Shown piece by piece: positions 26,228-34,288 of a stretch of 34,288 bases of DNA. Position 1 is the stretch's first letter; the number at the start of each line of letters is the position of its first letter. The translations under genes were made by a program, and so were the position numbers. This DNA is from Hyphomicrobiales bacterium. GTDB taxonomy: Bacteria > Pseudomonadota > Alphaproteobacteria > Rhizobiales > Beijerinckiaceae. Under the pieces are notes generated by a model. The model worked only from the letters and a program-made list of their open reading frames with translations. It was not told the origin of the DNA and made no database searches. The stretch is from assembly GCA_947455725.1 (NCBI GenBank), contig CANGPL010000029.1, forward strand, positions 1 to 34,288, written 5' to 3'.

Positions 26228-27493
26228 ATGAATATGGTTCTTATTCGGGCTCGGATCCTGCCATTTGTTGGTTTAACGCTCCTTTGCACGCTGCTTGTCG
26301 GTTGTGTCGCCTCCAATCGGATGGGCGGCGCTATTATGACGCCGCAAGTCACCATTCCTGATCAACCGGCTGAACCCGAAATGGCCCCGCAGGCATCCCA
26401 ACCCATTACGGGCACCGAGCTTGCTGCGCCGGGAGACACGGCCCAACCGGGTGCAGTTGCATCGCCGCATCCTCCAGGAACGGTTCGCGTTGCGCTTTTA
26501 TTGCCGCTTTCGGCGCAAGGGACGACCGGGAATGTCGCGCAATCGCTCAAAAATGCCGCTGATATGGCGATGGCGGAATTCTCCGGCGCGTCGATTGATT
26601 TGGTTGTGAAAGACGAGCGCGGAACGCCCGATGGCGCGCGCGAAGCGGCCAAACAGGCCGTGGCGGAAGGTGCTTCTGCGGTGATTGGTCCCTTATTGGC
26701 GCCGTCTGTACAGGTTGCGGGATCGATTGCGCGGTCGGCGGGTAAGCCTGTGATTGCGTTTTCGACCGATTCGGGTGTGGCGGGCCGCGGCGTCTATCTC
26801 TTAAGCTTCATGCCGCAATCGGATGTGGATCGGATTTTGGATTACGCAGCGGCGAACGGTAAAAAATCGCTCGGCGCGCTTATTCCGGACACGCCTTATG
26901 GCTCGGCGGTGAATTCCGTTTTGCAAGATAGCGCGGCTCGACGGGGCATTCGGCTCTTAGCCATCGAGCGTTATTCGGGGTCATCGGTGGATGCGGCGGC
27001 CAAGCGCTTGGCGAGCATTAAGGATCAGATGGATTCGCTCTTTTTGCCGGAGAATGGGGAGGGTGCAGCAGCCGCAGGCAAGGCGCTGCAAGGAGCTGGC
27101 ATTGATACAAAGAAAATCCAGCTCTTAGGTACGAGCGCTTGGGATGATCCGCGGGTCTTTTCAACGCCGCAATTTGTCGGCGGCTGGTACGCTATGCCGG
27201 ATAAAGCGGGCTATGACGCCTTTGCAGCACGTTATCGCGCGAAATTTGGCAGCGATCCCGTTCGTATCGCGACACTTGCCTATGACGCCGTGTTTTTGGC
27301 CAATGCCCTGCATAAGAAGGGTGGCGATCATGCGTTTGAGGAGAGCCAAATTACCGCTTCGGACGGTGTGATCGGCACGGATGGTTTGTTCCGTTTCCGG
27401 CCTGATGGCACGACCCAACGCGGTGAAGTGGTCATGCAAGTGGGCAAAGATGGCGCGACCAAGATTGATGGCGCGCCTGCTAATTTTCACTAA
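26228..27493 (+). CDS. LppC/LpoA-like penicillin-binding protein activator lipoprotein
   Basis: A 421-residue lipoprotein. Residues 1-26 form a signal peptide with lipobox LVGC. A Pro- and Ala-rich linker of about 50 residues follows, then a periplasmic-binding-protein-like domain starting VRVALLLPLSAQGTTG and continuing with VKDERGTPDGAREAAKQAV, VIGPLLAPSV, GVYLLSFMPQS and a C-terminal GLFRFRPDGTTQRG. This is the domain of LpoA, the outer-membrane activator of PBP1A, and the position opposite rsmI is the one typical of the family. Activation of peptidoglycan synthesis is therefore probable but untested in alphaproteobacteria. ATG 26228 has AGGAG 11 bases upstream; the ATG two codons on is also possible. 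Confidence 0.88.
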   Translation: MNMVLIRARILPFVGLTLLCTLLVGCVASNRMGGAIMTPQVTIPDQPAEPEMAPQASQPITGTELAAPGDTAQPGAVASPHPPGTVRVALLLPLSAQGTTGNVAQSLKNAADMAMAEFSGASIDLVVKDERGTPDGAREAAKQAVAEGASAVIGPLLAPSVQVAGSIARSAGKPVIAFSTDSGVAGRGVYLLSFMPQSDVDRILDYAAANGKKSLGALIPDTPYGSAVNSVLQDSAARRGIRLLAIERYSGSSVDAAAKRLASIKDQMDSLFLPENGEGAAAAGKALQGAGIDTKKIQLLGTSAWDDPRVFSTPQFVGGWYAMPDKAGYDAFAARYRAKFGSDPVRIATLAYDAVFLANALHKKGGDHAFEESQITASDGVIGTDGLFRFRPDGTTQRGEVVMQVGKDGATKIDGAPANFH

Positions 27494-27497
27494 AATT

Positions 27498-28661
27498 CTA
27501 AATCGAGAGGTGCTCAATGATGGTATTGAGCACCGGTACACCTTGCGCGGTGACGCGAAGTGCGCCTGTCTCTGACGTTTCTAAAAACCCGTCCGTGATG
27601 AGTGTGTCAACCTGCGCTTGGTTGATGGGTTGACCGGCAAGGGCTGCGAAGCGCTCGGGCATGATCCCGTTAGTCAATCGAAGACCCATGAGCAGAAACT
27701 CATTGGCTTGATCGCTCGTCGAAAGCGTCTCAATCTCGCGCGTGCCGTGGCCTTGTTTTTCGACCGTTTCCAGCCAGGTTTCGGGATGCAAGAGCGTTGA
27801 TAAAGCGATGCGGCCTTTGTCGGTAAAGAGGCGTGCATGGGCACCCGGACCGATGCCGGCATATTCGCCATATTGCCAATAGAGTAGGTTATGGCGGCAC
27901 TCGGCCCCTTTGCGGGCGTGGTTTGAAATTTCATAGGCGGGCATGCCAGCGGCGCTACAAATTTCGCGCGTGACATCGAATAAGACGCGCGCTTCGTCAT
28001 CGGGCATCGGCATTAATTTGCCTGCAGCGACCATGCGTTCAAACATCGTTCCGGGCTCGATGGTGAGTTGATAGAGCGAGAGATGCTCGGCTGAGAGCGC
28101 AATCGCTTCTTTTAGTTCTTGCGCCCATGCCTCGGGCGTTTGTCCGGGGCGTGCGTAAATGAGGTCAAAGGAATAGCGATCAAAAACCTGTGCGGCCGTT
28201 TGAACCGCGGCGCGTGCTTCGGCCACCGAATGAAGGCGACCGAGTGCGCGCAAATCCGAGTCGTTCATTGCTTGAAAGCCCATCGAAAGACGATTGACGC
28301 CCGCGTCGCGATAACCGCGCAATCGGTTTGCCTCGACGCTTGTGGGATTGGCCTCCATCGTGATTTCGACATCGGGCGCGACTGTCCAATGCCGGGCGAT
28401 GAGGTTTAAAATCGAACCAATCGTTTCAGGCTTCATGAGCGAAGGTGTACCGCCGCCAAAAAAGATGCTGCCAACTCTGCGTCCGGGCACGAGCTCGGCT
28501 TGATGGGCGATTTCGCGTGCAAACGCTGCTACATAGCGCGCCTCGTCAATCGGCGCATGGCGGACATGGCTGTTAAAATCGCAATAGGGGCATTTCGAGG
28601 CGCAAAAGGGCCAATGGATGTAAACGCCGAAACCAGCATCAAAGGGTGGCAAATGGGTCAT
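27498..28661 (-). CDS. hemW: HemW-type radical SAM protein (heme chaperone)
   Basis: Radical SAM protein related to HemN but generally regarded as a heme-binding chaperone and not a coproporphyrinogen oxidase. The 387-residue product has the cluster motif C20-ASK-C24-PY-C27 in WPFCASKCPYCDFNSH, the SAM-binding GGGTPSLM, GVNRLSMGFQAM and DLIYARPGQT, and the C-terminal HemN-like domain (NEFLLMGLRLTNG). The extra N-terminal cysteine region typical of true HemN is missing, which favours HemW. The annotation as oxygen-independent coproporphyrinogen III oxidase is common but less likely. The ATG at 28661 lies 19 bases after rdgB. Confidence 0.93.
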   Translation of the reverse strand: MTHLPPFDAGFGVYIHWPFCASKCPYCDFNSHVRHAPIDEARYVAAFAREIAHQAELVPGRRVGSIFFGGGTPSLMKPETIGSILNLIARHWTVAPDVEITMEANPTSVEANRLRGYRDAGVNRLSMGFQAMNDSDLRALGRLHSVAEARAAVQTAAQVFDRYSFDLIYARPGQTPEAWAQELKEAIALSAEHLSLYQLTIEPGTMFERMVAAGKLMPMPDDEARVLFDVTREICSAAGMPAYEISNHARKGAECRHNLLYWQYGEYAGIGPGAHARLFTDKGRIALSTLLHPETWLETVEKQGHGTREIETLSTSDQANEFLLMGLRLTNGIMPERFAALAGQPINQAQVDTLITDGFLETSETGALRVTAQGVPVLNTIIEHLSI

Positions 28662-28680
28662 GCCGCTTGTTTAACACATT

Positions 28681-29337
28681 TCATGCGTCGGCGTTGACGC
28701 GCTTGAGATTGGCCTTATCCACCAGCCGGATAAAGGCCCGCGCGCGGTGTGACAGGCCCGTCAGGCGGCCGTTTTCCATGCGGATTCCGTGTTTTTCTTC
28801 GGCGCTGATTTCACCAAAGGTCCGCGTTTCGCCTTCAGGAATAAAAATCGGATCATAGCCGAAGCCTTGGGTGCCGCGCGGCGGGAAGGTGAGCGAGCCG
28901 AAAATCCGCCCCTCGGCGATCAAGGTTTCACCATCGGGCCATGCCAAGACCAAAGAGGAGACGAAATGCGCTTTCGCTCCTTCGGGTTCGACATCGCGGC
29001 TTTTAAGCTCATGGGCGACGCGCGCCATGGCCGCGCCGAAATCTCGCGGATGGCCAGCCCAATCGGCGGTGAAGAGACCGGGCGCACCATCAAGCGCGTC
29101 GACCGCTAAACCGGAATCGTCTGATAGCGCTGGCAATCCTGTTGCTTTTGCCGCCGAATGCGCCTTGATTGCCGCATTTTCGGCGTAAATCGTGCCATTT
29201 TCGACCGGTTCAGGTAGTCCAAGGGCCGCAGCTGACAGGGTCTCTAAGCCGTAAGGCGCAAGAAGTTCGCGCATTTCGGTGAGCTTACCCGCATTATGCG
29301 TGGCGATGACGATCTGGCCTGATAGCAGTCTGGACAT
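28681..29337 (-). CDS. rdgB: XTP/dITP pyrophosphatase (non-canonical purine NTPase)
   Basis: Hydrolyses dITP, XTP and related deaminated purine triphosphates, keeping them out of DNA and RNA. The 218 residues include the N-terminal VIATHNAGKLTEMRELL, the active-site SDDSGLAVDALDGAPGLFTADWAG and the GTQGFGYDPIF loop, ending with SHRARAF. The start at 29337 (MSRLLSGQ) gives the standard N terminus. It lies nine bases after rph and 19 before hemW, so the three form one transcript in the order found in many alphaproteobacteria. Confidence 0.97.
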   Translation of the reverse strand: MSRLLSGQIVIATHNAGKLTEMRELLAPYGLETLSAAALGLPEPVENGTIYAENAAIKAHSAAKATGLPALSDDSGLAVDALDGAPGLFTADWAGHPRDFGAAMARVAHELKSRDVEPEGAKAHFVSSLVLAWPDGETLIAEGRIFGSLTFPPRGTQGFGYDPIFIPEGETRTFGEISAEEKHGIRMENGRLTGLSHRARAFIRLVDKANLKRVNADA

Positions 29338-29346
29338 GGTCTATTC

Positions 29347-30060
29347 TTAGCCGATGACGGATTTTTGCATGGCGACGAGGCCGCTGATTCCGTTTTTGGC
29401 GAGACCCAGAAGCGATAAAAGTTCAGCTTCCGAGAACGGCTTGCCTTCTGCCGTGCCTTGAACTTCCACCAATCCACCGCTGCCGGTCATGACAAAATTA
29501 GCGTCCGTTTCAGCAGAAGAGTCTTCGATGTAATCAAGGTCGATCACAGGCACGCCTTTGACGATGCCGCAGGAAATCGCGGCGACATGATCCCGCAACG
29601 GGTTTCCGCTGATGATTGAGCGGGATTTCATCCATGCGATGCAGTCATGAAGCGCAACCCAAGCGCCTGTAATGGCGGCTGTTCGTGTGCCGCCATCAGC
29701 CTGAATCACATCACAATCAAGGGTGATTTGCTTTTCGTTGAGTTGCGTGAGATCGACCACCGAGCGCAAAGAGCGACTAATCAAACGTTGAATTTCCTGC
29801 GTGCGGCCAGATTGTTTGCCGGATGTGCTTTCGCGCCGTGTCCGCTCGACCGTCGCACGGGGAAGCATGGCATATTCTGCCGTTACCCAGCCTTTACCCG
29901 AGCCACGAAGCCAGGATGGGGCCTTTTCTTCGAGCGAAGCGGTGCACAAAACATGGGTCTCGCCAAATTTAACGAGGCATGATCCTTCCGCATATCGCGC
30001 AATATTGCGCTCGAAAGAAACTTTGCGCATCTCGTCCGGTGCTCGTTTTGAAGGCCGCAT
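29347..30060 (-). CDS. rph: ribonuclease PH
   Basis: Phosphorolytic 3'-to-5' exoribonuclease that trims tRNA precursors. The 237-residue product starts [17 protein letters not shown], the standard N terminus. It includes [64 protein letters not shown] (phosphate and catalytic region) and the C-terminal [16 protein letters not shown]. The ATG at 30060 is chosen; the frame reaches 30123 but without family similarity. It diverges from hrcA across 145 bases. Confidence 0.97.
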   Translation of the reverse strand: MRPSKRAPDEMRKVSFERNIARYAEGSCLVKFGETHVLCTASLEEKAPSWLRGSGKGWVTAEYAMLPRATVERTRRESTSGKQSGRTQEIQRLISRSLRSVVDLTQLNEKQITLDCDVIQADGGTRTAAITGAWVALHDCIAWMKSRSIISGNPLRDHVAAISCGIVKGVPVIDLDYIEDSSAETDANFVMTGSGGLVEVQGTAEGKPFSEAELLSLLGLAKNGISGLVAMQKSVIG

Positions 30061-30156
30061 GGTATGGGTTCCAATGATAAGGTGAACCCTTCTATGCGTG
30101 ACGGGCCTAGACGGCAAGGCCAACTCTCTGTCTTGATCCGTGGGGGCTGAAGCCTC

Positions 30157-30200
30157 ACATTAGGGATATGTCTCGTCTTAAGAGCCAGAACATTAGGGAT
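30157..30200. repeat. 11-base direct repeat upstream of hrcA
   Basis: ACATTAGGGAT occurs at 30157-30167 and again at 30190-30200, 33 bases apart start to start, about three helical turns. The second copy contains the hrcA ribosome site AGGG. The gap also serves rph on the other strand. A role as a binding site is speculative. Confidence 0.5.
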
Positions 30201-30205
30201 TATGG

Positions 30206-31288
30206 ATGCGCGACGATAAACCAGCCTCGCAAGGCAGCGGATTGATCGATCTGAACCAGCGTTCGCGTGAGATTTTCCGGCGGATCGTTGAATCCTATTT
30301 GGCGACGGGTGAGCCCGTTGGTTCGCGCAATTTATCGCGCATCATTCCGATTGCGCTGTCGCCTGCCTCGGTTCGCAATGTGATGGCTGATTTAGAGAGT
30401 GCGGGCTTGATCTATGCGCCGCACACAAGTGCTGGACGGCTTCCCACCGAAAGCGGGTTACGCTTTTTTGTCGATGCTTTGATGGAAGTTGGCGATCTGT
30501 CAGCGGAAGATCGCGGGCGCATTGAAGCCCAAGTTCGTGCGTCGGGGCAGCAAAAGACGACCGAAAGCCTTTTGACCGAGGCGTCCTCTATGCTGTCGGG
30601 CCTTTCGCGTGGTGCCGGTGTCGTGGTGACGAGCAAAGCGACATCGACGTTAAAACACATCGAATTCGTGCGCATTGAGAAGACGCGAGCGCTTGCCGTT
30701 TTGGTTTCCGAAGATGGCAGTATCGAAAATCGGATCGTTGATTTACCGCCGGGCTTGCCCTCCTCGGCGCTTGTTGAAGCGTCGAATTATCTTTCCGAAC
30801 GCATTCGAGGCAAGACGATTGCCGATTTAAAACACGAGATTGAGAGCGCCCGACGGGACGCGGAGCGTGAACTTGATACGCTCACCGCAGGGCTTGTTGG
30901 CTCCGGCCTTGCGAGCTGGGCGGGAGAACCCGAAAGTCGACAATTGATCGTGCGCGGGCAATCCAATCTCCTCGATGATTTGAAGGCCATGGAGGATATT
31001 GAGCGTATTCGGCTCTTGTTTGATGATCTTGAGACCAAAAAAGACGTCATGGACCTGCTTTCACGCGCGGAAACGAGCGAGGGCGTTCGCATTTATATTG
31101 GTTCCGAGAACAAATTATTTTCGCTGTCGGGTTCCTCTTTGATTGCTGCGCCGTTTCGGGATCAAAATCAAAAGATTGTCGGCGTTTTGGGCGTTATTGG
31201 TCCGACACGCCTCAATTATGCCCGCGTCATTCCGATGGTTGATTATACGGCGAAAATTATTTCCAAGCTGATCGAACCGGGCCGGTAA
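30206..31288 (+). CDS. hrcA: heat-inducible transcription repressor HrcA
   Basis: Repressor that binds CIRCE operators, classically upstream of groESL. The 360-residue product has an N-terminal winged helix ([24 protein letters not shown], then [18 protein letters not shown]) followed by the strongly conserved [22 protein letters not shown]. The dimerisation domain contains [10 protein letters not shown]-like and [24 protein letters not shown] segments. The ATG at 30206 has AGGG seven bases away. No CIRCE sequence is visible near hrcA, dnaK or grpE here, so its targets probably lie elsewhere. The usual downstream partner grpE is absent; a DMT transporter converges three bases after the stop. 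Confidence 0.96.
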   Translation: MRDDKPASQGSGLIDLNQRSREIFRRIVESYLATGEPVGSRNLSRIIPIALSPASVRNVMADLESAGLIYAPHTSAGRLPTESGLRFFVDALMEVGDLSAEDRGRIEAQVRASGQQKTTESLLTEASSMLSGLSRGAGVVVTSKATSTLKHIEFVRIEKTRALAVLVSEDGSIENRIVDLPPGLPSSALVEASNYLSERIRGKTIADLKHEIESARRDAERELDTLTAGLVGSGLASWAGEPESRQLIVRGQSNLLDDLKAMEDIERIRLLFDDLETKKDVMDLLSRAETSEGVRIYIGSENKLFSLSGSSLIAAPFRDQNQKIVGVLGVIGPTRLNYARVIPMVDYTAKIISKLIEPGR

Positions 31289-31291
31289 TTT

Positions 31292-32134
31292 CTAGCCTAA
31301 TCGGAGCGTAGCTGCACCGGCGAACGCCAAGAGGCAGGCTATTATTCGCAAATAGCCGACTTTTTCTTTGAGCATGACGATTGAAATACCGAGCGCAAAC
31401 AAGACGCTGGTTTCTCGGATCGCGGATGCTGCGCCGATGGGGCCATGGGTAAGCGCAATCAAGAAGAGAATATAAGAGCTCATCGAAAAGAGCGACGCGA
31501 AGAAGCCAAAAGCGAGCTGGCCCTTCATCATTTTTGAAAAAGCGATGCCTTCGACCCGCAAAAAGAGAGGCATAGCAACGGCGTTGATGATGGCCGCCGT
31601 TACGCCATAGACGAGCGGATCGCCGGTGGCTGCAATGCCTTTAACGTCGGTGATGACATAGGCGGCGGCGGTCGTGCCACCTAAAACGGCCAGAGCAATG
31701 GGTTTCCAGCCGATTTTTTCCTGCCGACGACCCGAAAACCCCATCAGGATCACGCCGCCGGAAACCATGATAATCCCCGCAATGCTTAACCAACTCGGTG
31801 TCGCATGGGGCAAGAGAGCGAGGTTAAAGCCTGTAACGGCGAGAGGGATCGTGCCGCGTAAAAGCGGATAGGCCATTGCGAAGGGCATCAAGCGATAGAT
31901 CGCGACGAGAATGCGCAGCGTAGCCGTGTTGAACACAATGCCGAGGAGCAGCCAAGCCCAAGCCTCGAGCGGTGGCAGGCCAATCACAAAGACGATCGGA
32001 ACCGAGATCACGCCGGCCATAAAGACTGTTGCGGTGACGGCGGCCGACGAATCGGCCCGCGAGCGGGCGGCGGCGTTCCAGCCCGCATGGGTAATGGCAC
32101 TTAAAAGCGCGGAAAGGAAAGGAAGGAGGTCCAA
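31292..32134 (-). CDS. EamA/DMT-superfamily transporter
   Basis: Inner-membrane transporter of the drug/metabolite superfamily: 280 residues, with about ten hydrophobic helices arranged as two EamA repeats. A conserved N-terminal ALLSAITHAGWNA and a late MSSYILFLIALTHGPIGAASAIRETSVLFALGI mark the two halves. The start must be the TTG at 32134 or a later codon: the only codons between it and the upstream in-frame TGA are TCA AGT TGT GCC GAA, and no ATG occurs before residue 39. The substrate is not predictable. It converges with hrcA and diverges from lepA. Confidence 0.85.
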   Translation of the reverse strand: MDLLPFLSALLSAITHAGWNAAARSRADSSAAVTATVFMAGVISVPIVFVIGLPPLEAWAWLLLGIVFNTATLRILVAIYRLMPFAMAYPLLRGTIPLAVTGFNLALLPHATPSWLSIAGIIMVSGGVILMGFSGRRQEKIGWKPIALAVLGGTTAAAYVITDVKGIAATGDPLVYGVTAAIINAVAMPLFLRVEGIAFSKMMKGQLAFGFFASLFSMSSYILFLIALTHGPIGAASAIRETSVLFALGISIVMLKEKVGYLRIIACLLAFAGAATLRLG

Positions 32135-32212
32135 TTCGGCACAACTTGATCAGTAAAACGGCGATTTGGCTGGTCTAGCGTGAGTTGCTTTGAATAGCGA
32201 ACGGGTTTTTAT

Positions 32213-32280
32213 GCCGCATGGCGGCCATGCGGCTTTGGCGACGCTTGGAAAATGAGGCTCTTGCTGCTATTGCGGCAGCA
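32213..32280 (+). promoter_or_regulatory. palindrome and start-codon hairpin in the lepA leader
   Basis: A near-perfect palindrome, GCCGCATGGC, G, GCCATGCGGC, lies at 32213-32233. Closer to the gene, TGCTGC (32262-32267) pairs with GCAGCA (32275-32280), whose last base is the A of the lepA ATG. The nearest purine-rich element, GAGG at 32254-32257, is 22 bases from the ATG. Both stems are directly visible; a role in controlling translation is inference. Confidence 0.45.
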
Positions 32281-34085
32281 TGACAACGCACAGCTTTGAC
32301 AATATCCGCAATTTTTCCATCGTCGCGCATATCGACCACGGTAAATCGACCCTTGCCGACCGCTTGATTCAACACACGGGCGCGGTGGCCGCGCGCGATA
32401 TGGTGGAGCAGGTGCTCGATTCGATGGATATCGAGCGTGAGCGCGGGATTACGATTAAGGCGCAGACGGTTCGGCTCTCTTACACGGCTAAGGACGGCAA
32501 GACCTATATTCTGAATTTGATGGACACGCCCGGGCATGTCGACTTTGCCTATGAGGTCTCCCGTTCGCTCGCGGCGTGCGAAGGCTCGTTGCTGGTGGTT
32601 GATGCCTCGCAAGGCGTGGAAGCGCAGACGCTCGCCAATGTGTATCAGGCCTTGGATGCTGGACACGAGATCGTGCCCGTATTGAACAAAGTCGATTTGC
32701 CCGCCGCTGAACCTGAGCGGATCAAGGAGCAGATCGAAGAAGTCATCGGCCTTGATGCATCCGACGCCGTGCCGATTTCGGCAAAGACGGGCTTGAATAT
32801 TGAAGGTGTGCTCGAGGCCATCGTCACCAAATTGCCGCCGCCAAAGGGAGATGAGACGGCGCCTTTAAAGGCGATGCTGGTTGATAGCTGGTATGACGCC
32901 TATCTCGGCGTTGTCGTGCTCGTGCGCATTATGGATGGCACGCTCAAAAAAGGCATGGATATTACGATGATGGGTACGAATGCCCGTTATTCGGTTGATA
33001 AAATAGGCGTGTTTACGCCGAAAATGAATGATGTCGCGACATTGGGCCCAGGTGAGATTGGTTTTATCACCGCACAAATCAAGCAAGTCGCCGATACGCG
33101 CGTGGGTGACACGATTACCGAGACGAAGCGGCAATGCGCCTCCGCCATGCCGGGCTTTAAACCGGCACAGCCTGTGGTGTTCTGCGGTCTCTTTCCCGTT
33201 GATGCCGCGCAGTTTGAAGATTTGCGCGCGGCGATGGGCAGGCTGCGCTTGAACGATGCGAGCTTCTCCTTCGAGATGGAATCATCCGCTGCCTTGGGCT
33301 TTGGTTTCCGTTGTGGCTTCTTAGGGCTGCTGCATCTTGAAATTATTCAGGAACGTTTGGAGCGCGAATTTAATCTCGATTTGATCGCGACGGCGCCAAG
33401 CGTGATTTACAAGCTGGCCTTGAAGGATGGCGAGGAAATCGAGCTGCATAATCCGGCGGATATGCCGGATATTATGAAGATCGAAGAAATTCAGGAGCCA
33501 TGGATCCGGGCAACGATTTTGACGCCGGATGAATATTTGGGCTCCATCTTGAAGCTCTGTCAGGATCGGCGCGGGACGCAAGTCGATCTCAATTATGTCG
33601 GCAAGCGCGCAATGGTGGTTTATGACCTGCCGCTCAACGAAGTTGTGTTCGATTTTTATGATCGGTTGAAGTCGATTTCGAAGGGTTATGCGAGTTTCGA
33701 TTACGCGATCACGGAATATCGTGCGGGCGATTTGGTGAAGATGTCGATCCTCGTGAATGCAGAACCTGTCGATGCGCTCTCGATGCTTGTCCATAAAACG
33801 CGGGCAGAAATGAGGGGTCGGGCGATGTGTGAGAAGCTGAAAGAGCTTATCCCGCAGCATTTGTTCCAGATCCCGATTCAAGCGGCGATTGGCGGAAAAA
33901 TTATTGCGCGCGAAACGATTTCAGCGTTGCGCAAAGACGTGACGGCGAAGTGCTATGGCGGTGATATTTCCCGTAAGCGCAAACTGCTCGACAAGCAGAA
34001 GGAAGGCAAAAAGCGGATGCGGCAATTTGGCCGCGTGGAGATTCCGCAAGAAGCCTTTATCGCTGCGCTGAAGATGGACAGCTGA
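32280..34085 (+). CDS. lepA: translation elongation factor 4 (LepA)
   Basis: Ribosome-associated GTPase that affects stalled or initiating ribosomes. The 601-residue product has the G1 motif [14 protein letters not shown] (16-29), [13 protein letters not shown] (switch I), MDTPGHVDF (G3), NKVDLP (G4) and SAKTG (G5). Then come the EF-G-like domains, including [18 protein letters not shown], and the LepA-specific C-terminal domain ending [20 protein letters not shown]. The ATG at 32280 gives [17 protein letters not shown], as in relatives; no good ribosome site precedes it. Length is normal for the family. Confidence 0.98.
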   Translation: MTTHSFDNIRNFSIVAHIDHGKSTLADRLIQHTGAVAARDMVEQVLDSMDIERERGITIKAQTVRLSYTAKDGKTYILNLMDTPGHVDFAYEVSRSLAACEGSLLVVDASQGVEAQTLANVYQALDAGHEIVPVLNKVDLPAAEPERIKEQIEEVIGLDASDAVPISAKTGLNIEGVLEAIVTKLPPPKGDETAPLKAMLVDSWYDAYLGVVVLVRIMDGTLKKGMDITMMGTNARYSVDKIGVFTPKMNDVATLGPGEIGFITAQIKQVADTRVGDTITETKRQCASAMPGFKPAQPVVFCGLFPVDAAQFEDLRAAMGRLRLNDASFSFEMESSAALGFGFRCGFLGLLHLEIIQERLEREFNLDLIATAPSVIYKLALKDGEEIELHNPADMPDIMKIEEIQEPWIRATILTPDEYLGSILKLCQDRRGTQVDLNYVGKRAMVVYDLPLNEVVFDFYDRLKSISKGYASFDYAITEYRAGDLVKMSILVNAEPVDALSMLVHKTRAEMRGRAMCEKLKELIPQHLFQIPIQAAIGGKIIARETISALRKDVTAKCYGGDISRKRKLLDKQKEGKKRMRQFGRVEIPQEAFIAALKMDS

Positions 34086-34132
34086 GGCCAGTCTAGCCTA
34101 TCGTTCTCGCAAAAATCATAGGGGAGGACGAT

Positions 34133-34288
34133 ATGGCCGATACACCAACCATCGAGGCATTGCATCAACGGTGGATCGAGGTCTTTAACAGCCACGATCT
34201 TGATGCGCATGTTGCGCTTTATACCGCAGACGCGATGATGTTCGGTGCTATTCCGGAGCTTGTGATCGGGCGGGATGCGATCAAGACC
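34133..34288 (+). CDS. SnoaL-like / NTF2-fold protein, partial
   Basis: Only the first 52 codons are in the window. The ATG at 34133 follows a strong GGGGAGG site, and the product begins MADTPTIEALHQRWIEVFNS, then HDLDAHVALYTADAMMFG and IGRDAIK. This is the usual opening of small SnoaL-like or DUF4440-type proteins with the NTF2 cone fold (W, N-x-HD, L-x-A-L-Y-x-D-A, G-R-x-A-I). Function is open: members include enzymes and ligand-binding proteins. It is 47 bases after lepA and may be on its own transcript. Confidence 0.75.
   Translation, partial: MADTPTIEALHQRWIEVFNSHDLDAHVALYTADAMMFGAIPELVIGRDAIKT

Noticed and set aside
26086-26355. N-terminal extension of rsmI by 90 codons
   Set aside because: It covers the divergent promoter region and the signal-peptide part of the LppC-type gene, and has no resemblance to RsmI proteins.
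30132-30160. Possible RpoH promoter before hrcA (CTTGAT, 17 bases, TCACAT)
   Set aside because: The -35 is acceptable but the -10 lacks the TAT-T core seen at dnaK and grpE, so the match is too weak to list.

Overview
The window is a chromosomal, mostly housekeeping stretch from an alphaproteobacterium, most probably of the order Hyphomicrobiales (Rhizobiales). This rests on gene order and protein character: dnaK-dnaJ followed by a PmtA-like methyltransferase, pyrF, dapB and a short gpmA; nth divergent from a DUF2244 gene; rsmI-yraN-gshB divergent from an LppC-type lipoprotein; and hemW-rdgB-rph divergent from hrcA. Coding density is very high. No gap reaches 300 bases. I see no rRNA, tRNA, CRISPR array, prophage or insertion sequence. 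Genus and species cannot be named from the sequence alone.

Layout. Positions 1-6.6 kb: methylglyoxal synthase (mgsA, minus) diverges from a tightly overlapping nucleoside uptake operon (BMP-type binding protein, double-domain ATPase, two permeases, cytidine deaminase), followed by purine nucleoside phosphorylase (punA). Positions 6.55-7.43 kb are the least ordinary part. The convergent punA/epimerase junction seems to exist twice. Diverged copies of both 3' gene ends flank a small unrecognised membrane-anchored protein, and each copy carries its own palindromic repeat. Positions 7.4-11.05 kb (minus): nth, then a translationally coupled GST-queG-epimerase set; QueG has an unusual internal insert and a non-ATG start. 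Positions 11.1-12.5 kb: a DUF2244 membrane protein and an Ada-like AraC/methyltransferase fusion.

Positions 12.5-20 kb: dnaK with a clear RpoH-type promoter and a structured leader, a terminator-like hairpin before dnaJ, then pmtA-like, pyrF, dapB, gpmA, a GNAT acetyltransferase and alkB. Positions 20-23.4 kb (minus): glnD followed by grpE, which has its own probable heat-shock promoter. Positions 23.6-26.1 kb: a small PhnA-domain protein, then gshB, yraN and rsmI (minus). Positions 26.2-30.1 kb: an LppC-family lipoprotein converging on hemW-rdgB-rph. Positions 30.2-34.3 kb: hrcA, a DMT transporter (minus), lepA and the start of a SnoaL-like gene cut by the window edge.

Themes: nucleoside import and salvage; protein folding (dnaK, dnaJ, grpE and the regulator hrcA, with grpE separated from hrcA); alkylation and base-damage repair (Ada-like protein, AlkB, endonuclease III); and RNA/translation maintenance (RsmI, QueG, RNase PH, LepA). 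I did not find a clearly new multi-gene system. The best leads are the duplicated punA/epimerase junction with its orphan gene, the QueG insert, the histidine-rich DnaK tail and the structured dnaK and lepA leaders.
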